From contig CALETE010000029.1 of assembly GCA_937920085.1 (NCBI GenBank), forward strand, positions 16,932 through 80,931: DNA of 64,000 nt. The letters are read 5' to 3'. Shown here one piece after another: positions 51,453-60,070 of the stretch. The translations under genes were made by a program, and so were the position numbers. The notes beneath the pieces were generated by a model, which did not search any database, was not told where the DNA came from, and saw nothing but the letters and a program-made list of their open reading frames with translations. Numbering within the stretch: the first letter of the stretch is position 1; every line of letters starts with the position of its first letter. The DNA comes from an uncultured Alphaproteobacteria bacterium (lineage in GTDB: Bacteria; Pseudomonadota; Alphaproteobacteria; Caulobacterales; Caulobacteraceae).

Positions 51453-52244
51453 TTAGGCTGTGGCAGCGTAGATCATAACCCCAGTGGCGACCGAGAGGTT
51501 GAGGCTGTCTGCCCGACCTCGCATGGGGATTTTTACATTCACGTCGCAGAGTGCGGCCAGATCCGGAGTTAAACCCTGCTGCTCGTTACCCATGAGGATC
51601 AGTGCGGGCTTTGCATAGGTCGCATCGCTGTGAGTGACCGTTGCCGTTAGGAGGGTGCCAATCACCGATCCTGGCCAGGATTTCCGCCAAGCCGTGAAAT
51701 CGGACTCGGTTACCTTTACGATTGGGACGGCAAATATCGAACCCATGGTCGCCCGTGCGGCCTCGACGGAATAGGGATCGCAGCACTCTCCGACCAGTAT
51801 AACTGCCCCGCATCCCGCCGCATCGGCTGTTCGGATGATGGTGCCAAGATTTCCAGGATCTCTCACACGATGTAGGGCGACAAAGGCTGAGGCGCTGTCT
51901 GGCTTGAGATCCTGGATCGGTGTGAAAACTTGGCGAAAGACCCCCACGACAGCCTGCGGGTTATCCCGACGTGAGATCTTGGCAAGAATATCCTGGGTGA
52001 CTTCAATGATTTCGCCACCGCATGACCGGGCGGCATTGATCGCTTGTCGCAGCAAGGGATGGCCTTGAGCATCCTGGCCGTACATCAGGATCTGCGGTGC
52101 GTGACCCAGTTCCACAGCCTCGGTGATAATTTTCAAGCCCTCTGCAACGAAAAGGCCGGTTTCGTCCCGATCCTTGCGCTGATGCAGGGCGCGCACCGCC
52201 TTGACGGTGGGGTTGGTCAGAGAGGTGATAATACGCGCGCTCAT
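51453..52244 (-). CDS. SpoU/TrmH family RNA 2'-O-methyltransferase
   Basis: SPOUT-fold methyltransferase of 263 residues. The N-terminal L30e-like substrate domain (about 1-90) is followed by the knotted domain with VALHRVRDPGNLGTIIRTADAAGCGAVILVG (motif 1, Asn-Arg region), LILMGNEQQGLTP (motif 2) and the closing IPMRGRADSLNLSVATGVMIYAA (motif 3). It methylates ribose in rRNA or tRNA; the target is not visible. Starts with ATG overlapping the stop of the class I methyltransferase gene by 4 bases, so the two form an RNA-modification pair. Confidence 0.93.
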   Translation of the reverse strand: MSARIITSLTNPTVKAVRALHQRKDRDETGLFVAEGLKIITEAVELGHAPQILMYGQDAQGHPLLRQAINAARSCGGEIIEVTQDILAKISRRDNPQAVVGVFRQVFTPIQDLKPDSASAFVALHRVRDPGNLGTIIRTADAAGCGAVILVGECCDPYSVEAARATMGSIFAVPIVKVTESDFTAWRKSWPGSVIGTLLTATVTHSDATYAKPALILMGNEQQGLTPDLAALCDVNVKIPMRGRADSLNLSVATGVMIYAATA

Positions 52245-53143
52245 GAGGTCCAGCGGGCGTAGAAGCTCATTCCAATTTCACGGGTCCCGTCGTCCTGGGT
52301 CAGGGCAAGTTCCCCCCATTCGATGTTTCCGCCCCGGCCAGACAGCTTATCAGACAGCAAGCCGGCAAGGGCTGCGCCAGAAATGCGTTCTGCATAGGCA
52401 TTCAGCAGGAGGAAAGACGCAGAACTTGAGAGCAATTCCGCACAAAGCCCTGCCAACTCCGGTAGGTTTTCGAAAAGCTTCCAGATTTCCCCATCGGGCC
52501 CGCGGCCATATTTCGGCGGGTCGAGAATAATCCCATCATAGTGGTTGCCACGGCGGACCTCCCGCTGGACATAGCGCCTTGCGTCCTCACAGATCCACCG
52601 GATAGGCCGATCATCAAGGCCTGACAGGGTAGAGTTTTCCCTGGCCCATCCTATGGCCTTCTTCGAAGCATCAACATGGGTGACTGCGGCCCCGGCGGCG
52701 GCGCAGACCAGACTGGCAACACCGGTATAGCCAAACAGGTTCAAGACCTTGGGCTGGCCGTTAAAAGCCCTGACCCTCTGGTCAAGCCATGCCCAATTGG
52801 CCGCCTGTTCCGGAAAGAAGGCGAGGTGCCGGAAAGCCGTGAACCGACCTTTGTAGCGGACATCTTGCCAAGCCATGGGCCAGGTGTCCTTTGGCTGGGC
52901 TTTAAAGCGCCAACGCCCGGCATCCTCTTCATCGGTAGGATCGAAGACGGCGTCAGCCTGATCCCAAATTTCGGCTGGAAGCTTCGGCACCCAAAGGCAT
53001 TGGGGCTCGGGGCGAACCACGCTGTATTGTCCATAGCGTTCAAGCTTGCGACCATTACCGCTGTCGATCAGGGCGTAGTCTCCCCAGGCGGTCGTTCGCA
53101 TAACGCCCGGCTTGTCGTCGACGGCAGGATCAAGCTTAGTCAT
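52241..53143 (-). CDS. Class I SAM-dependent methyltransferase (RlmI/RlmK-like)
   Basis: A 300-residue methyltransferase. The SAM-binding glycine-rich loop is VLNLFGYTGVASLVCAAAGAAVTHVDASK (about 135-163), with DDRPIRWICEDARRYVQRE and the catalytic DPPKYGRG motif (about 216-223). The DPPK motif and lack of the PUA domain place it near the RlmK half of RlmKL and the PF10672 group, acting on cytosine or guanine in 23S rRNA. Divergent from the TetR gene, and coupled to the SpoU gene downstream. Confidence 0.9.
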   Translation of the reverse strand: MTKLDPAVDDKPGVMRTTAWGDYALIDSGNGRKLERYGQYSVVRPEPQCLWVPKLPAEIWDQADAVFDPTDEEDAGRWRFKAQPKDTWPMAWQDVRYKGRFTAFRHLAFFPEQAANWAWLDQRVRAFNGQPKVLNLFGYTGVASLVCAAAGAAVTHVDASKKAIGWARENSTLSGLDDRPIRWICEDARRYVQREVRRGNHYDGIILDPPKYGRGPDGEIWKLFENLPELAGLCAELLSSSASFLLLNAYAERISGAALAGLLSDKLSGRGGNIEWGELALTQDDGTREIGMSFYARWTS

Positions 53144-53257
53144 TTGCGGCAGTTACGGGGGGCGGGGACGATTGTCCAGATCACCCTGATGATCGCCGCA
53201 CTGTGGCTTGCGTCAAAGGCGGAATTATCCTCCTGTCTCAGACTTGGGGCGGAAAGG

Positions 53258-53896
53258 ATGGACGTGGCAGAAATCGAGACCATGCGAAGGTCGGCGCGTA
53301 AGCCTAAGGGCGACGGGCATCTTCGGCGCGCGGAAATTCTTGAGGCCGCTGAGCGCATTTTTGTAGCTGATGGCTATGAGGGAGCAACCATTCGCAAGAT
53401 TGCCGATGAGGTCGGCGTTTCATCAACAGCACTCTACATGCATTTCCCTGACAAGGGTTGCATTTTGCTGGAAATTTCCGAACGCACCATTCGACAGTTA
53501 CTCGAGCGGAACGGTGAGATTGCTGAAAAACCCTTGGATGCAGCGCAGCGTGTTGAACTCATGCTGGCGTCTTACATGCGCTGGGGGCTGGAGCACCCCA
53601 ACGCCTATATGTTGGTTTTTTGCAGCGTCACCCCAGTTTCAGAGGTTCTTGGCGATAGCTTGGCGGAAATTTCAGCCCGCTGTTATGACATTTTCTCTGG
53701 GGTGGTCGGTGAATTGGCGCGGGCTGGACGATTGAAAACGGGCGATGCGAATTCTGTCGCCCAGGCGCTTTGGGCTTCGACCCATGGTGTTGTCGCGCTC
53801 CTGATTACAAGGCCAGATTTTGAGTGGGCACCCAAGGAAGAGCTCATTCGCGTCACTTTGGCGGGCCTTATGAAGGGGCTTATCCAACCGATTTAG
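53258..53896 (+). CDS. TetR family transcriptional regulator
   Basis: DNA-binding repressor of 212 residues. The TetR N-terminal helix-turn-helix is ATIRKIADEVGVSSTALYMHFPDK near 47-70; the remaining helices form an effector-binding and dimer domain of the TetR_C_33-like type. The start at 53258 follows GGAAAGG directly; the open frame upstream is antisense to the methyltransferase gene and is not coding. Its stop overlaps the lytic transglycosylase stop by 4 bases (TTAG). It could regulate itself or the methyltransferase pair across the divergent gap; the ligand is unknown. Confidence 0.92.
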   Translation: MDVAEIETMRRSARKPKGDGHLRRAEILEAAERIFVADGYEGATIRKIADEVGVSSTALYMHFPDKGCILLEISERTIRQLLERNGEIAEKPLDAAQRVELMLASYMRWGLEHPNAYMLVFCSVTPVSEVLGDSLAEISARCYDIFSGVVGELARAGRLKTGDANSVAQALWASTHGVVALLITRPDFEWAPKEELIRVTLAGLMKGLIQPI

Positions 53897-56022
53897 GGTG
53901 GGTTAGGGATGGGGGCATTCGCCCCGCCCAGTGGCAAGTTCGTCGTCGTCCCCTGTAGCCCAACGTTAAAGATGTAGGCACCCCGCCTTAAGTCCGCCGA
54001 CAGGGTCAGCGGGCCGTTACCGTTGTTGAGCCTAGCACGGTAGACCTGCATGCCTTCCATGACCCGCATGACGTAATTGCGGGTTTCAGAGAAGGGTATG
54101 CATTCAATAAAATCGATTGGGTCGGTCCCGCTGCCTCTAGGGTCCCCACAAAAGGCGCTCCATGAGGTTGGTCGACCTGGCCCAGCATTGTAGCCAGCAA
54201 TCGCCATGACGTAGGATCCGCTGAAGCCATTGACCAATTGGCTGAGAAAAGTAGAGCCCAGCCGCATATTGTAGTCGGGGTCATAGAGTTGATCGGCGGT
54301 GAAGCTCACCCCCACCTTGCGGGCCAGTATAGCCGCTGTACCCGGCATGAGCTGCATCATGCCGCGGGCACCTGACCCGGAGCGTGCCATGGGGTCAAAG
54401 CTGCTTTCTTGCCGAGTGATTCCTAGAACCAAGGCGGGCTCAGCGGCCTCGGCGGCCTCGGGCGGGGTTCGGATTGGATAGCCGCGTTCTGGCAGGATAA
54501 ACCCGCGCTGGGCGGCGCTTCGCACCACCTTCATGGCCGCTTCCAGGTCGCCATAGCCGCGAACCAGGTCGACCAGAAGTGCCTCTTCCTCTGCCGACGG
54601 GAGAGTATCATCCAGGGAAAGGACGAAGGTTCTGAAGAGGTCCCTATAGCCGGTTTCCATCAGAAGCCGGGCAGCGCGAACAGTTTCTCGTGCTTCGAAC
54701 CGACTACGGTCAGCATTCCGGATGACTGGGTCCTTGCCCAGATCAAGCTGGGTCAATCCAATTTTTTCAGCGGCAAGTTGGCCATAAAAGGTGACGCTAT
54801 ACTTAGCCGCGGCCTCATAAAAGGGTTGGGCCGCGTCCAGGTCTGCCATGGCCTCAACCGCCCGGCCGCGCCAATAGAGTGCCCGTGCTCGGGTAATCGG
54901 CGAGGACCCAATTCGGTCAAGGGCCTTAAAATGCCCTTCAGCCAAGGTGGGGTTCTGCAATCGCGTTAGGGCGATCCAGCCTGCATAGAACTCGGCCTCG
55001 GCAGCATCTGGACCTGAGCTAAGGCCCGAATTCGCCGCTGCGTTATAGGCCCCCTGATTGTCGCCAATCCTAAGGGCGGAGAGGGTGAGCTGGTAGCGCT
55101 CGTCCCAAATCCGACTTGCCATTTCTGGGTTCAGGGGCTCTGGAGCCGGGCCAGCAAGATCGAGCCGCGCTTGACCGTCATCACCTCGTCGACGGTCATA
55201 GACGGCGCGTTCAAACCTCAGTCCGGGATCTTGGGAGAGTTCATTTGGAACAGCCTCACTCAGGGTGATGGCGTCGCTCGTCCCCTGTCTTAGGGCTAGT
55301 CGCGCCCGCGCCAGAGCCTGCTGTCCTTCTGGGAGGAGGGGGATCAGCTCGCGCGCTGCGCTGGCTTGGCCTCCGTACAATAGAACCTGAGCGCGCCGGA
55401 TATGGTCGTCCTGACTAAGCGCGTCCGCGAAGCGTGAGAGGATCTGGCGCTGCACATCGGTATCGAAAGGTCGTGAGCGCCAGGCTTGCCGGATTCGTGC
55501 AAAAGCCGCCGTCCCTTGCCCTGATGCTTGCTCTGCGCCCGCCAAGGCGATGACGCCGTCAATGGTGCTGGGCTCCCCCCCGCCAAACCAAGTGATGATT
55601 TGCTGGGGTGTCAGGCCAGAGGTTTCAAGCTTTCGTTCAGCGGCAGCTTGACGCTTTGTCGCCCTGGCCCAACCTGCGAGATCGCGACGTGCCTGATCCA
55701 GTTCGAAGAAGGTCAGCCGATCTGCGTTCGAATCCACCAGGGTCCAAAGGGCAATTTTTCGTGCGAGGACGTCTGTTATCTGCTGCAAGAGAGACCGGGC
55801 AGCATCTATGCGGCCAGCCTTAGCACTATCGATTGCCTGCTTTAGGCGATCGCTGTCTTCGGAGGATAGGCGCACTGAATAGCTTGTGGCCGGTGTCTGA
55901 ATCAGATCGGCAGGGTTAGCGGCGGGTGCCCCCGGTGCCTGTACAGGCTGGGCTTCGGCCATGCACGCCAGCAAGGCGATCAGAGCAGATGACAATAATG
56001 CCCGGCTGACTTTGAAGGACAA
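53893..56022 (-). CDS. Soluble lytic murein transglycosylase
   Basis: Periplasmic muramidase-like lyase of 709 residues with a signal peptide (MSFKVSRALLSSALIALLACMAEA). A long alpha-superhelical U-domain (about 60-520) precedes the catalytic SLT domain (about 525-660) with the catalytic Glu in LGITRQESSFDPMARSGSGARGMMQLMPGTA and the later SYVMAIAGYNAGPGR. It cleaves glycan strands to form 1,6-anhydromuramic ends. The C-terminal 50 residues are Pro- and Asn-rich. Divergent from dapA across 144 bases that contain inverted repeats. Caulobacter carries several SLT enzymes, so no gene symbol is assigned. Confidence 0.92.
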   Translation of the reverse strand: MSFKVSRALLSSALIALLACMAEAQPVQAPGAPAANPADLIQTPATSYSVRLSSEDSDRLKQAIDSAKAGRIDAARSLLQQITDVLARKIALWTLVDSNADRLTFFELDQARRDLAGWARATKRQAAAERKLETSGLTPQQIITWFGGGEPSTIDGVIALAGAEQASGQGTAAFARIRQAWRSRPFDTDVQRQILSRFADALSQDDHIRRAQVLLYGGQASAARELIPLLPEGQQALARARLALRQGTSDAITLSEAVPNELSQDPGLRFERAVYDRRRGDDGQARLDLAGPAPEPLNPEMASRIWDERYQLTLSALRIGDNQGAYNAAANSGLSSGPDAAEAEFYAGWIALTRLQNPTLAEGHFKALDRIGSSPITRARALYWRGRAVEAMADLDAAQPFYEAAAKYSVTFYGQLAAEKIGLTQLDLGKDPVIRNADRSRFEARETVRAARLLMETGYRDLFRTFVLSLDDTLPSAEEEALLVDLVRGYGDLEAAMKVVRSAAQRGFILPERGYPIRTPPEAAEAAEPALVLGITRQESSFDPMARSGSGARGMMQLMPGTAAILARKVGVSFTADQLYDPDYNMRLGSTFLSQLVNGFSGSYVMAIAGYNAGPGRPTSWSAFCGDPRGSGTDPIDFIECIPFSETRNYVMRVMEGMQVYRARLNNGNGPLTLSADLRRGAYIFNVGLQGTTTNLPLGGANAPIPNPP

Positions 56023-56078
56023 TCTATGTACTCCGGGACCCTAGGCGCGGCGTGCGCGATAAATAACAGACTCAATTG

Positions 56079-56143
56079 GTTGCGACATAGGGGGCTCGCG
56101 CCATATTGTCCGCCCCAATCTTGAGGTCGCAACATATGACCTC
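56079..56143. repeat. Overlapping inverted repeats in the slt-dapA divergent promoter
   Basis: GTTGCGAC (56079-56086) is matched in inverse by GTCGCAAC (56126-56133), 39 bases apart; GAGGTC (56123-56128) is matched by GACCTC (56138-56143). They share the central GTC, suggesting one or two operator sites between the genes. Confidence 0.35.
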
Positions 56144-56166
56144 GTCTTCACGGCTTTTTGCAGACC

Positions 56167-57051
56167 ATGTCCGATCCAATTTTTAAGGGCGTCATGCCCG
56201 CTCTCGTTACACCTTTCAGAGAAGGTCAGGTGGATGAAGCTGCCTTCGTTAAATTGGTTGAGCGCCAGGTGCTGGGGGGCGTGCATGGGGTGGTTCCAGT
56301 CGGCACTACCGGCGAAACCTCAACCCTAAGCCATGATGAGCATCGTCGGGTTGTGGAGCTCTGTGTTCAGACTGTGAAGGGGCGGGTGCCGGTCATTGCG
56401 GGTGCAGGGTCAAATTCGACAGAAGAAGCCATTGAGCTTGCGAAGCATGGGAAGGCGGTCGGCGCCGACGCCGTGCTGGTCGTGACTCCCTATTATAATC
56501 GTCCCAGCCAAGAGGGGCTCTATGCCCACTATGCGGCTATCAACGAGGCGGTGCAGATTCCGATCCTGGTTTACAATGTGCCGAGCCGGACCAGTGTTGA
56601 TATCGCGGACTCGACCCTGGCGCGTTTGGCTAAGCTGCCGAACATTGTGGGGATCAAGGATGCTACGGGCGATATGACCCGGGCGACTGTCCAGCGGATC
56701 ACCTGTGGTGAAGATTGGGTCATGCTGTCTGGAGACGATCCGACGGCTTTGGGTTACATGGCGCACGGTGGGCATGGCTGTATTTCGGTGACCGCCAATG
56801 TTGCCCCTGATCAATGCGCTGCCTTCTATAATGCAGCGCTGCAGGGGGACGCCAAGCAAGCGCTCTACTGGCAGGATCGACTTGTCCGGCTTCATAAGGC
56901 GCTGTTTACCGACTCGTCGCCGGCACCGACCAAATATGCCCTGTCGGAACTCGGGCTTTGCGAAGACGGCGTTCGCCTGCCGCTCGTCAAGGCCTCGGAA
57001 CTATCTCGGTCGGAAGTGAAAGCAGCCTTGTTGGAGGCCGGCGTCCTTTGA
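56167..57051 (+). CDS. dapA: 4-hydroxy-tetrahydrodipicolinate synthase
   Basis: Condenses pyruvate with aspartate semialdehyde, the first lysine/diaminopimelate-specific step. Schiff-base Lys164 (VGIKDATGD), general acid Tyr136 (VYNVPSRT), and the GTTGE loop at 46-50 are in place; 294 residues from the ATG at 56167 is standard. An upstream TTG would add three residues. smpB follows 13 bases downstream, the order seen in Caulobacter. The upstream region is shared with the divergent lytic transglycosylase, linking precursor supply and wall turnover by position. Confidence 0.96.
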   Translation: MSDPIFKGVMPALVTPFREGQVDEAAFVKLVERQVLGGVHGVVPVGTTGETSTLSHDEHRRVVELCVQTVKGRVPVIAGAGSNSTEEAIELAKHGKAVGADAVLVVTPYYNRPSQEGLYAHYAAINEAVQIPILVYNVPSRTSVDIADSTLARLAKLPNIVGIKDATGDMTRATVQRITCGEDWVMLSGDDPTALGYMAHGGHGCISVTANVAPDQCAAFYNAALQGDAKQALYWQDRLVRLHKALFTDSSPAPTKYALSELGLCEDGVRLPLVKASELSRSEVKAALLEAGVL

Positions 57052-57064
57052 CGCGGAAGTTCCT

Positions 57065-57514
57065 GTGAAGCTCATCGCTGAAAACCGCCGTGCGCGGTAT
57101 GACTATTTCCTAGAAGAGACTTTTGAAGCCGGGCTCATGCTTACGGGCACAGAGGTTAAGTCCCTTCGCGTCGGCCGAGCTAATATTGCGGAATCCTACG
57201 CCTCGGTTGAAGGGCGAGACATCGTTCTGATCAATTCAGACATCCCGCCCTATGGCCACGCCAACCGCTTCAACCACGAGCCTCGGCGTCATCGGAAGCT
57301 CCTGCTGCATCGTAAGCAGATTGAGAAGCTGATTGGTGCCGTCCAGCGCGAGGGGCGGACCATTATTCCAACCAAGCTCTACTGGAATGAGAAGGGCCTT
57401 GCCAAACTCGAGCTCGCCCTAGCCAAGGGCAAGCAAAACCATGACAAGCGCCAGGCCACCGCTGATCGTGACTGGCAGAGGGATAAGGCGCGTCTCCTGC
57501 GGGATCGGGGTTGA
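57065..57514 (+). CDS. smpB: SsrA-binding protein SmpB
   Basis: Partner of tmRNA in rescue of stalled ribosomes. The OB-fold core starts with AENRRARYDYFLEETFEAGLMLTGTEVKSLR and contains RRHRKLLLHRKQIEKL; the C-terminal tail KGKQNHDKRQATADRDWQRDKARLLRDRG is the basic helix that enters the mRNA channel. It begins with GTG after a GGAAG site. No ssrA was recognised nearby; in alphaproteobacteria tmRNA is made from two pieces and is encoded elsewhere. Confidence 0.96.
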   Translation: MKLIAENRRARYDYFLEETFEAGLMLTGTEVKSLRVGRANIAESYASVEGRDIVLINSDIPPYGHANRFNHEPRRHRKLLLHRKQIEKLIGAVQREGRTIIPTKLYWNEKGLAKLELALAKGKQNHDKRQATADRDWQRDKARLLRDRG

Positions 57515-58254
57515 TTGCGAGGGGCGATATTGAAGCCATCGAGCGCGCCACCCTGGCGGGCTTGGGCTGCGATCCGGTTGCCGCGTATCCGGGTTGGCTC
57601 CTCCCCAAACGTCACGGCCCTATGGGGCGGGCAAAGAGCGCGGTCCCGATCTGTCATGATTTGGAGCCTGACCCACCATCTCTGAAGCGCATCCTGTCAG
57701 CCTACCGGGAGGTTGGCCTTGCCCCCACGTTTCGGATGCCTGACGTCACGGGCCTAAACGAGACCCGAAATCATTTGGCAGCCATGGGCTTTAGCCCCGG
57801 CCTTAGGCCCACTCACGTGATGCTCGCCGACCTTAAAACAGTTGCGGCTCTAACCGAGGCACAGGCCAGTTTCGCAACCGTGGCGGACGCGCGTTGGGGG
57901 GCGGTCTTCGCGGGCCCCGGCTTTGACCCCATCGAAGGGGAAGCCCGCGTTCGCATCCTGGCCTCGGCCAAAAATACCCTATTTGGTCAGGTCGACGTCG
58001 ATGGCGAGGCCGCCGCTGTTGGCGTTGGCAATTATAATCATGGCTGGGTCTCTATTCATGGCATGCGTACCGCTCAGGCGGCCCGGGGTCGGGGATATGC
58101 GGCCGCCATCCTCGCGGGCCTAGCTCGGGTCGGACTTGAGCGCGGCTTAACCCAGGCAGTTTTGCAGGTGGAAGAGGGGAACTGGAGCGCCCTCAACCTC
58201 TACCGACGGGCTGGGTTTCAAACCGCTTGGCGTTACGATTATTGGAAGGCTTAG
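57511..58254 (+). CDS. GNAT family N-acetyltransferase
   Basis: A 247-residue protein with a C-terminal GNAT fold. The acetyl-CoA loop is QAARGRGYAAAILAGLARVGLERG (about 190-213) and the last segment VEEGNWSALNLYRRAGFQTAWRYDYW is the family terminator. The N-terminal 110 residues form a second, degenerate GNAT-like half. TTG at 57511 overlaps the smpB stop (TTGA), so it depends on smpB translation. Substrate unknown; convergent with the second GNAT gene, overlapping its 3' end by 4 bases. Confidence 0.85.
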   Translation: MIARGDIEAIERATLAGLGCDPVAAYPGWLLPKRHGPMGRAKSAVPICHDLEPDPPSLKRILSAYREVGLAPTFRMPDVTGLNETRNHLAAMGFSPGLRPTHVMLADLKTVAALTEAQASFATVADARWGAVFAGPGFDPIEGEARVRILASAKNTLFGQVDVDGEAAAVGVGNYNHGWVSIHGMRTAQAARGRGYAAAILAGLARVGLERGLTQAVLQVEEGNWSALNLYRRAGFQTAWRYDYWKA

Positions 58255-58700
58255 GCTTGATCGCTGGCCTCAGCGGGTCCCGCATGAAAAAGCGGGTGGA
58301 AGGCCACTATCTTGTTGGGCGAAGGATCGTCTAGGGGGCGGACCATGAAGTATTTGGCAGGTTCCCCCGGTGGGGCGAGGTCTGGCCGCACCACAAAGCC
58401 GAAGCGCCGGTAATAGACCGGGTTACCCGTCAGGATGCAGCCAGCCGCCTGAAGGGCGGTCAGCCTTGCGAGGCCTGCCTCAATAAGTCGACCCCCTATC
58501 CCTTGGCCCTGAAGTGCGGGGTCAACCGACACTGGACCTAGGGCGTACCAGCCAAGTAGGTCGTCGGCAGCGCTGGCAGGGGAAAAGGCGATATGCCCAA
58601 CAATCTGATCATCTCGCACCGCCACCAATGAAAGCGACAGGCCTCCTGCAGCACGCAGGGCGCTGATCAGGTCTTGCTCATCTCCTGCGGCGAAGGCCAT
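58251..58700 (-). CDS. GNAT family N-acetyltransferase, apparent loss of the true start codon
   Basis: Acetyltransferase with the acetyl-CoA loop DPALQGQGIGGRLIEAGLARL and the terminal VYYRRFGFVVRPDL segment. From the first ATG (58700) it has only 149 residues and lacks the first strand and helix of the fold. The frame stays open upstream and encodes a plausible N-terminus (PETVLRDEQPGDEAAIYQLTQRAF) up to about 58778, yet no ATG, GTG or TTG occurs before the uracil-DNA glycosylase stop at 58809-58811. At the expected start the minus strand reads GCGCATCCAGAAACC, with AGAAGG ahead; one inserted G would give ATG-CCA-GAA-ACC. A one-base deletion or sequencing error is inferred. If functional, 176 residues. 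Confidence 0.7.
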   Translation of the reverse strand: MAFAAGDEQDLISALRAAGGLSLSLVAVRDDQIVGHIAFSPASAADDLLGWYALGPVSVDPALQGQGIGGRLIEAGLARLTALQAAGCILTGNPVYYRRFGFVVRPDLAPPGEPAKYFMVRPLDDPSPNKIVAFHPLFHAGPAEASDQA

Positions 58701-58808
58701 GGGCGCGAAGGCCCGCTGGGTTAGCTGATAGATCGCGGCTTCATCGCCGGGCTGCTCATCCCGTAGGACGGTTTCTGGATGCGCCTTCTTTCCCCAAGCC
58801 CAAAGGAT

Positions 58809-59450
58809 CTAAGCCTCGATAAGTGTCCGTGCGCGCCGGAAGACTGCCTCGAACATCTCCGCCGTCAGCCGTCCCGTGTTCGTATTGAGCCGGGAGCAGT
58901 GGTAACTGTTCAACACCGTATAGGGCCCGGCCGAGAACTCCGTCCCGTGGCCGGGCAGGCCCGCCGAAGCCTTAAGGCCAAGCGCCTTGAGCACATTCCG
59001 CCGTGAGACATCGCCGAGCGTCACGATCACCTTCAGATTCGGCATGGCCTCAAGCCGGGCCGTCAGAAAGGGTCGACAGGCGTTTTCTTCAGATGTCTCC
59101 GGCTTATTTCCGGGCGGCGCGCAGCGGACCGCGTTTGAAATCATCGCATCGACGAGGGTGAGGTCGTCATCTGGCCGCGCGTCATATTGCCCCCGCGCAA
59201 ACCCTGTCTTGATCAGCGTCTCGTAGAGCATGACCCCGGCATGGTCGCCGGTGAAGGGTCTGCCGGTCCGGTTGGCGCCTGTTCGGCCCGGGGCGAGGCC
59301 CATGACCATCAGCCGACCGTTTGGATCGCCGAAGGAAGGCGCAGGCCCGTTCCACCAAGTGGGATTGGCCCGCTGGTTTTCTGCGCGATAGGCAACAAGC
59401 CGAGGGCAGAGGGGGCAATTTCGGGCCGGCTCTGCCTCAGTCTTCGGCAT
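58809..59450 (-). CDS. Uracil-DNA glycosylase family protein (type 5, UDGb-like)
   Basis: DNA repair glycosylase of 213 residues from ATG 59450. The N-terminal CPLCPRLV (Cys12, Cys15) begins the four-cysteine iron-sulfur site shared by family 4/5 enzymes; the active-site segment is MGLAPGRTGANRTGRPFTGD, where family 4 has GEAPG. The later VTLGDVSRRNVLKALG and LNSYHCSRLNTNTGRLT (HCSR motif) fit type 5. It removes uracil and probably other deaminated bases. The start overlaps the end of the NYN gene by 14 bases; a longer start at 59522 adds a basic stretch within that gene. The GNAT reading frame follows directly after its stop. Confidence 0.88.
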   Translation of the reverse strand: MPKTEAEPARNCPLCPRLVAYRAENQRANPTWWNGPAPSFGDPNGRLMVMGLAPGRTGANRTGRPFTGDHAGVMLYETLIKTGFARGQYDARPDDDLTLVDAMISNAVRCAPPGNKPETSEENACRPFLTARLEAMPNLKVIVTLGDVSRRNVLKALGLKASAGLPGHGTEFSAGPYTVLNSYHCSRLNTNTGRLTAEMFEAVFRRARTLIEA

Positions 59451-60036
59451 AGGCTTCGGAGTCACGGTCGCCACTGGTGCGGCTCTCTTGGATGAACCGG
59501 GGTAGTCTGGATGGCCGACCAATCAGATCGGCAAGGTCGGCAAGATCGATGAAATTATCGGCCTGCCGTCGCAAATCGTCCGACGCCATTGGCGGCTGTG
59601 ACTTTACGGTTGAAACGACGGTCACCCGGGCACCCTTGCGCTGAACGGCTTCGATCAGGACGCGGAAGTCACCATCTCCTGAGAACAGCAGCAAATGGTC
59701 CGCATGCTCTGCCATTTCCAGCATGTCGACAGCGATCTCGACATCCATGTCTCCGCGCCAACGTTTGCGGCCCTGAGCGTCGGTGAACTCGCGGGCCGAC
59801 TTGGTCACCAGCCGGAACCCATTGTAATCTAGCCAATCAACCAGGGGTCTGATGGGGGAATATTCCTGATCTTCCACAAGGGCGGTGTAGTAATAGGCCC
59901 GGATCAGCACCCCGCGCTTGCGGAATTCCTCCAGAAGTTTGCGATAGTCGATGTCGAATCCCAGGCCCTTGGCCGCAGAATATAAATTCGCACCATCGAT
60001 AAAAAGCGCCAGCTTATCGGTCGGATAGAATGTCAT
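59437..60036 (-). CDS. NYN domain protein (LabA/DUF88 family)
   Basis: PIN-like nuclease fold of 199 residues. LALFIDGANLYSAAKGLGFDIDYRKLL (first Asp motif), KRWRGDMDVEIAVDMLEMAEHADHLLLFSGDGDFRVLIEAVQRKG (central aspartates) and a Ser/Thr-VVST segment define the family. It may act on RNA. The ATG at 60036 (MTFYPTDKL) is preferred; an earlier ATG at 60072 would overlap the divergent folK start. The C-terminus is variable and acidic. It overlaps the uracil-DNA glycosylase gene by 14 bases. Confidence 0.87.
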   Translation of the reverse strand: MTFYPTDKLALFIDGANLYSAAKGLGFDIDYRKLLEEFRKRGVLIRAYYYTALVEDQEYSPIRPLVDWLDYNGFRLVTKSAREFTDAQGRKRWRGDMDVEIAVDMLEMAEHADHLLLFSGDGDFRVLIEAVQRKGARVTVVSTVKSQPPMASDDLRRQADNFIDLADLADLIGRPSRLPRFIQESRTSGDRDSEAYAED

Positions 60037-60070
60037 TGAGATCGGAAATCCATAATGGGGGCTGGGGCGC

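Noticed and set aside
52676..53257. In-frame extension of the TetR gene upstream
   Set aside because: It is antisense to the class I methyltransferase gene, and the ATG at 53258 has a strong ribosome site followed directly by a normal TetR N-terminus.
57052..57600. Possible tmRNA (ssrA) next to smpB
   Set aside because: The intergenic spaces around smpB are only a few bases long and no tRNA-Ala-like acceptor piece is visible.
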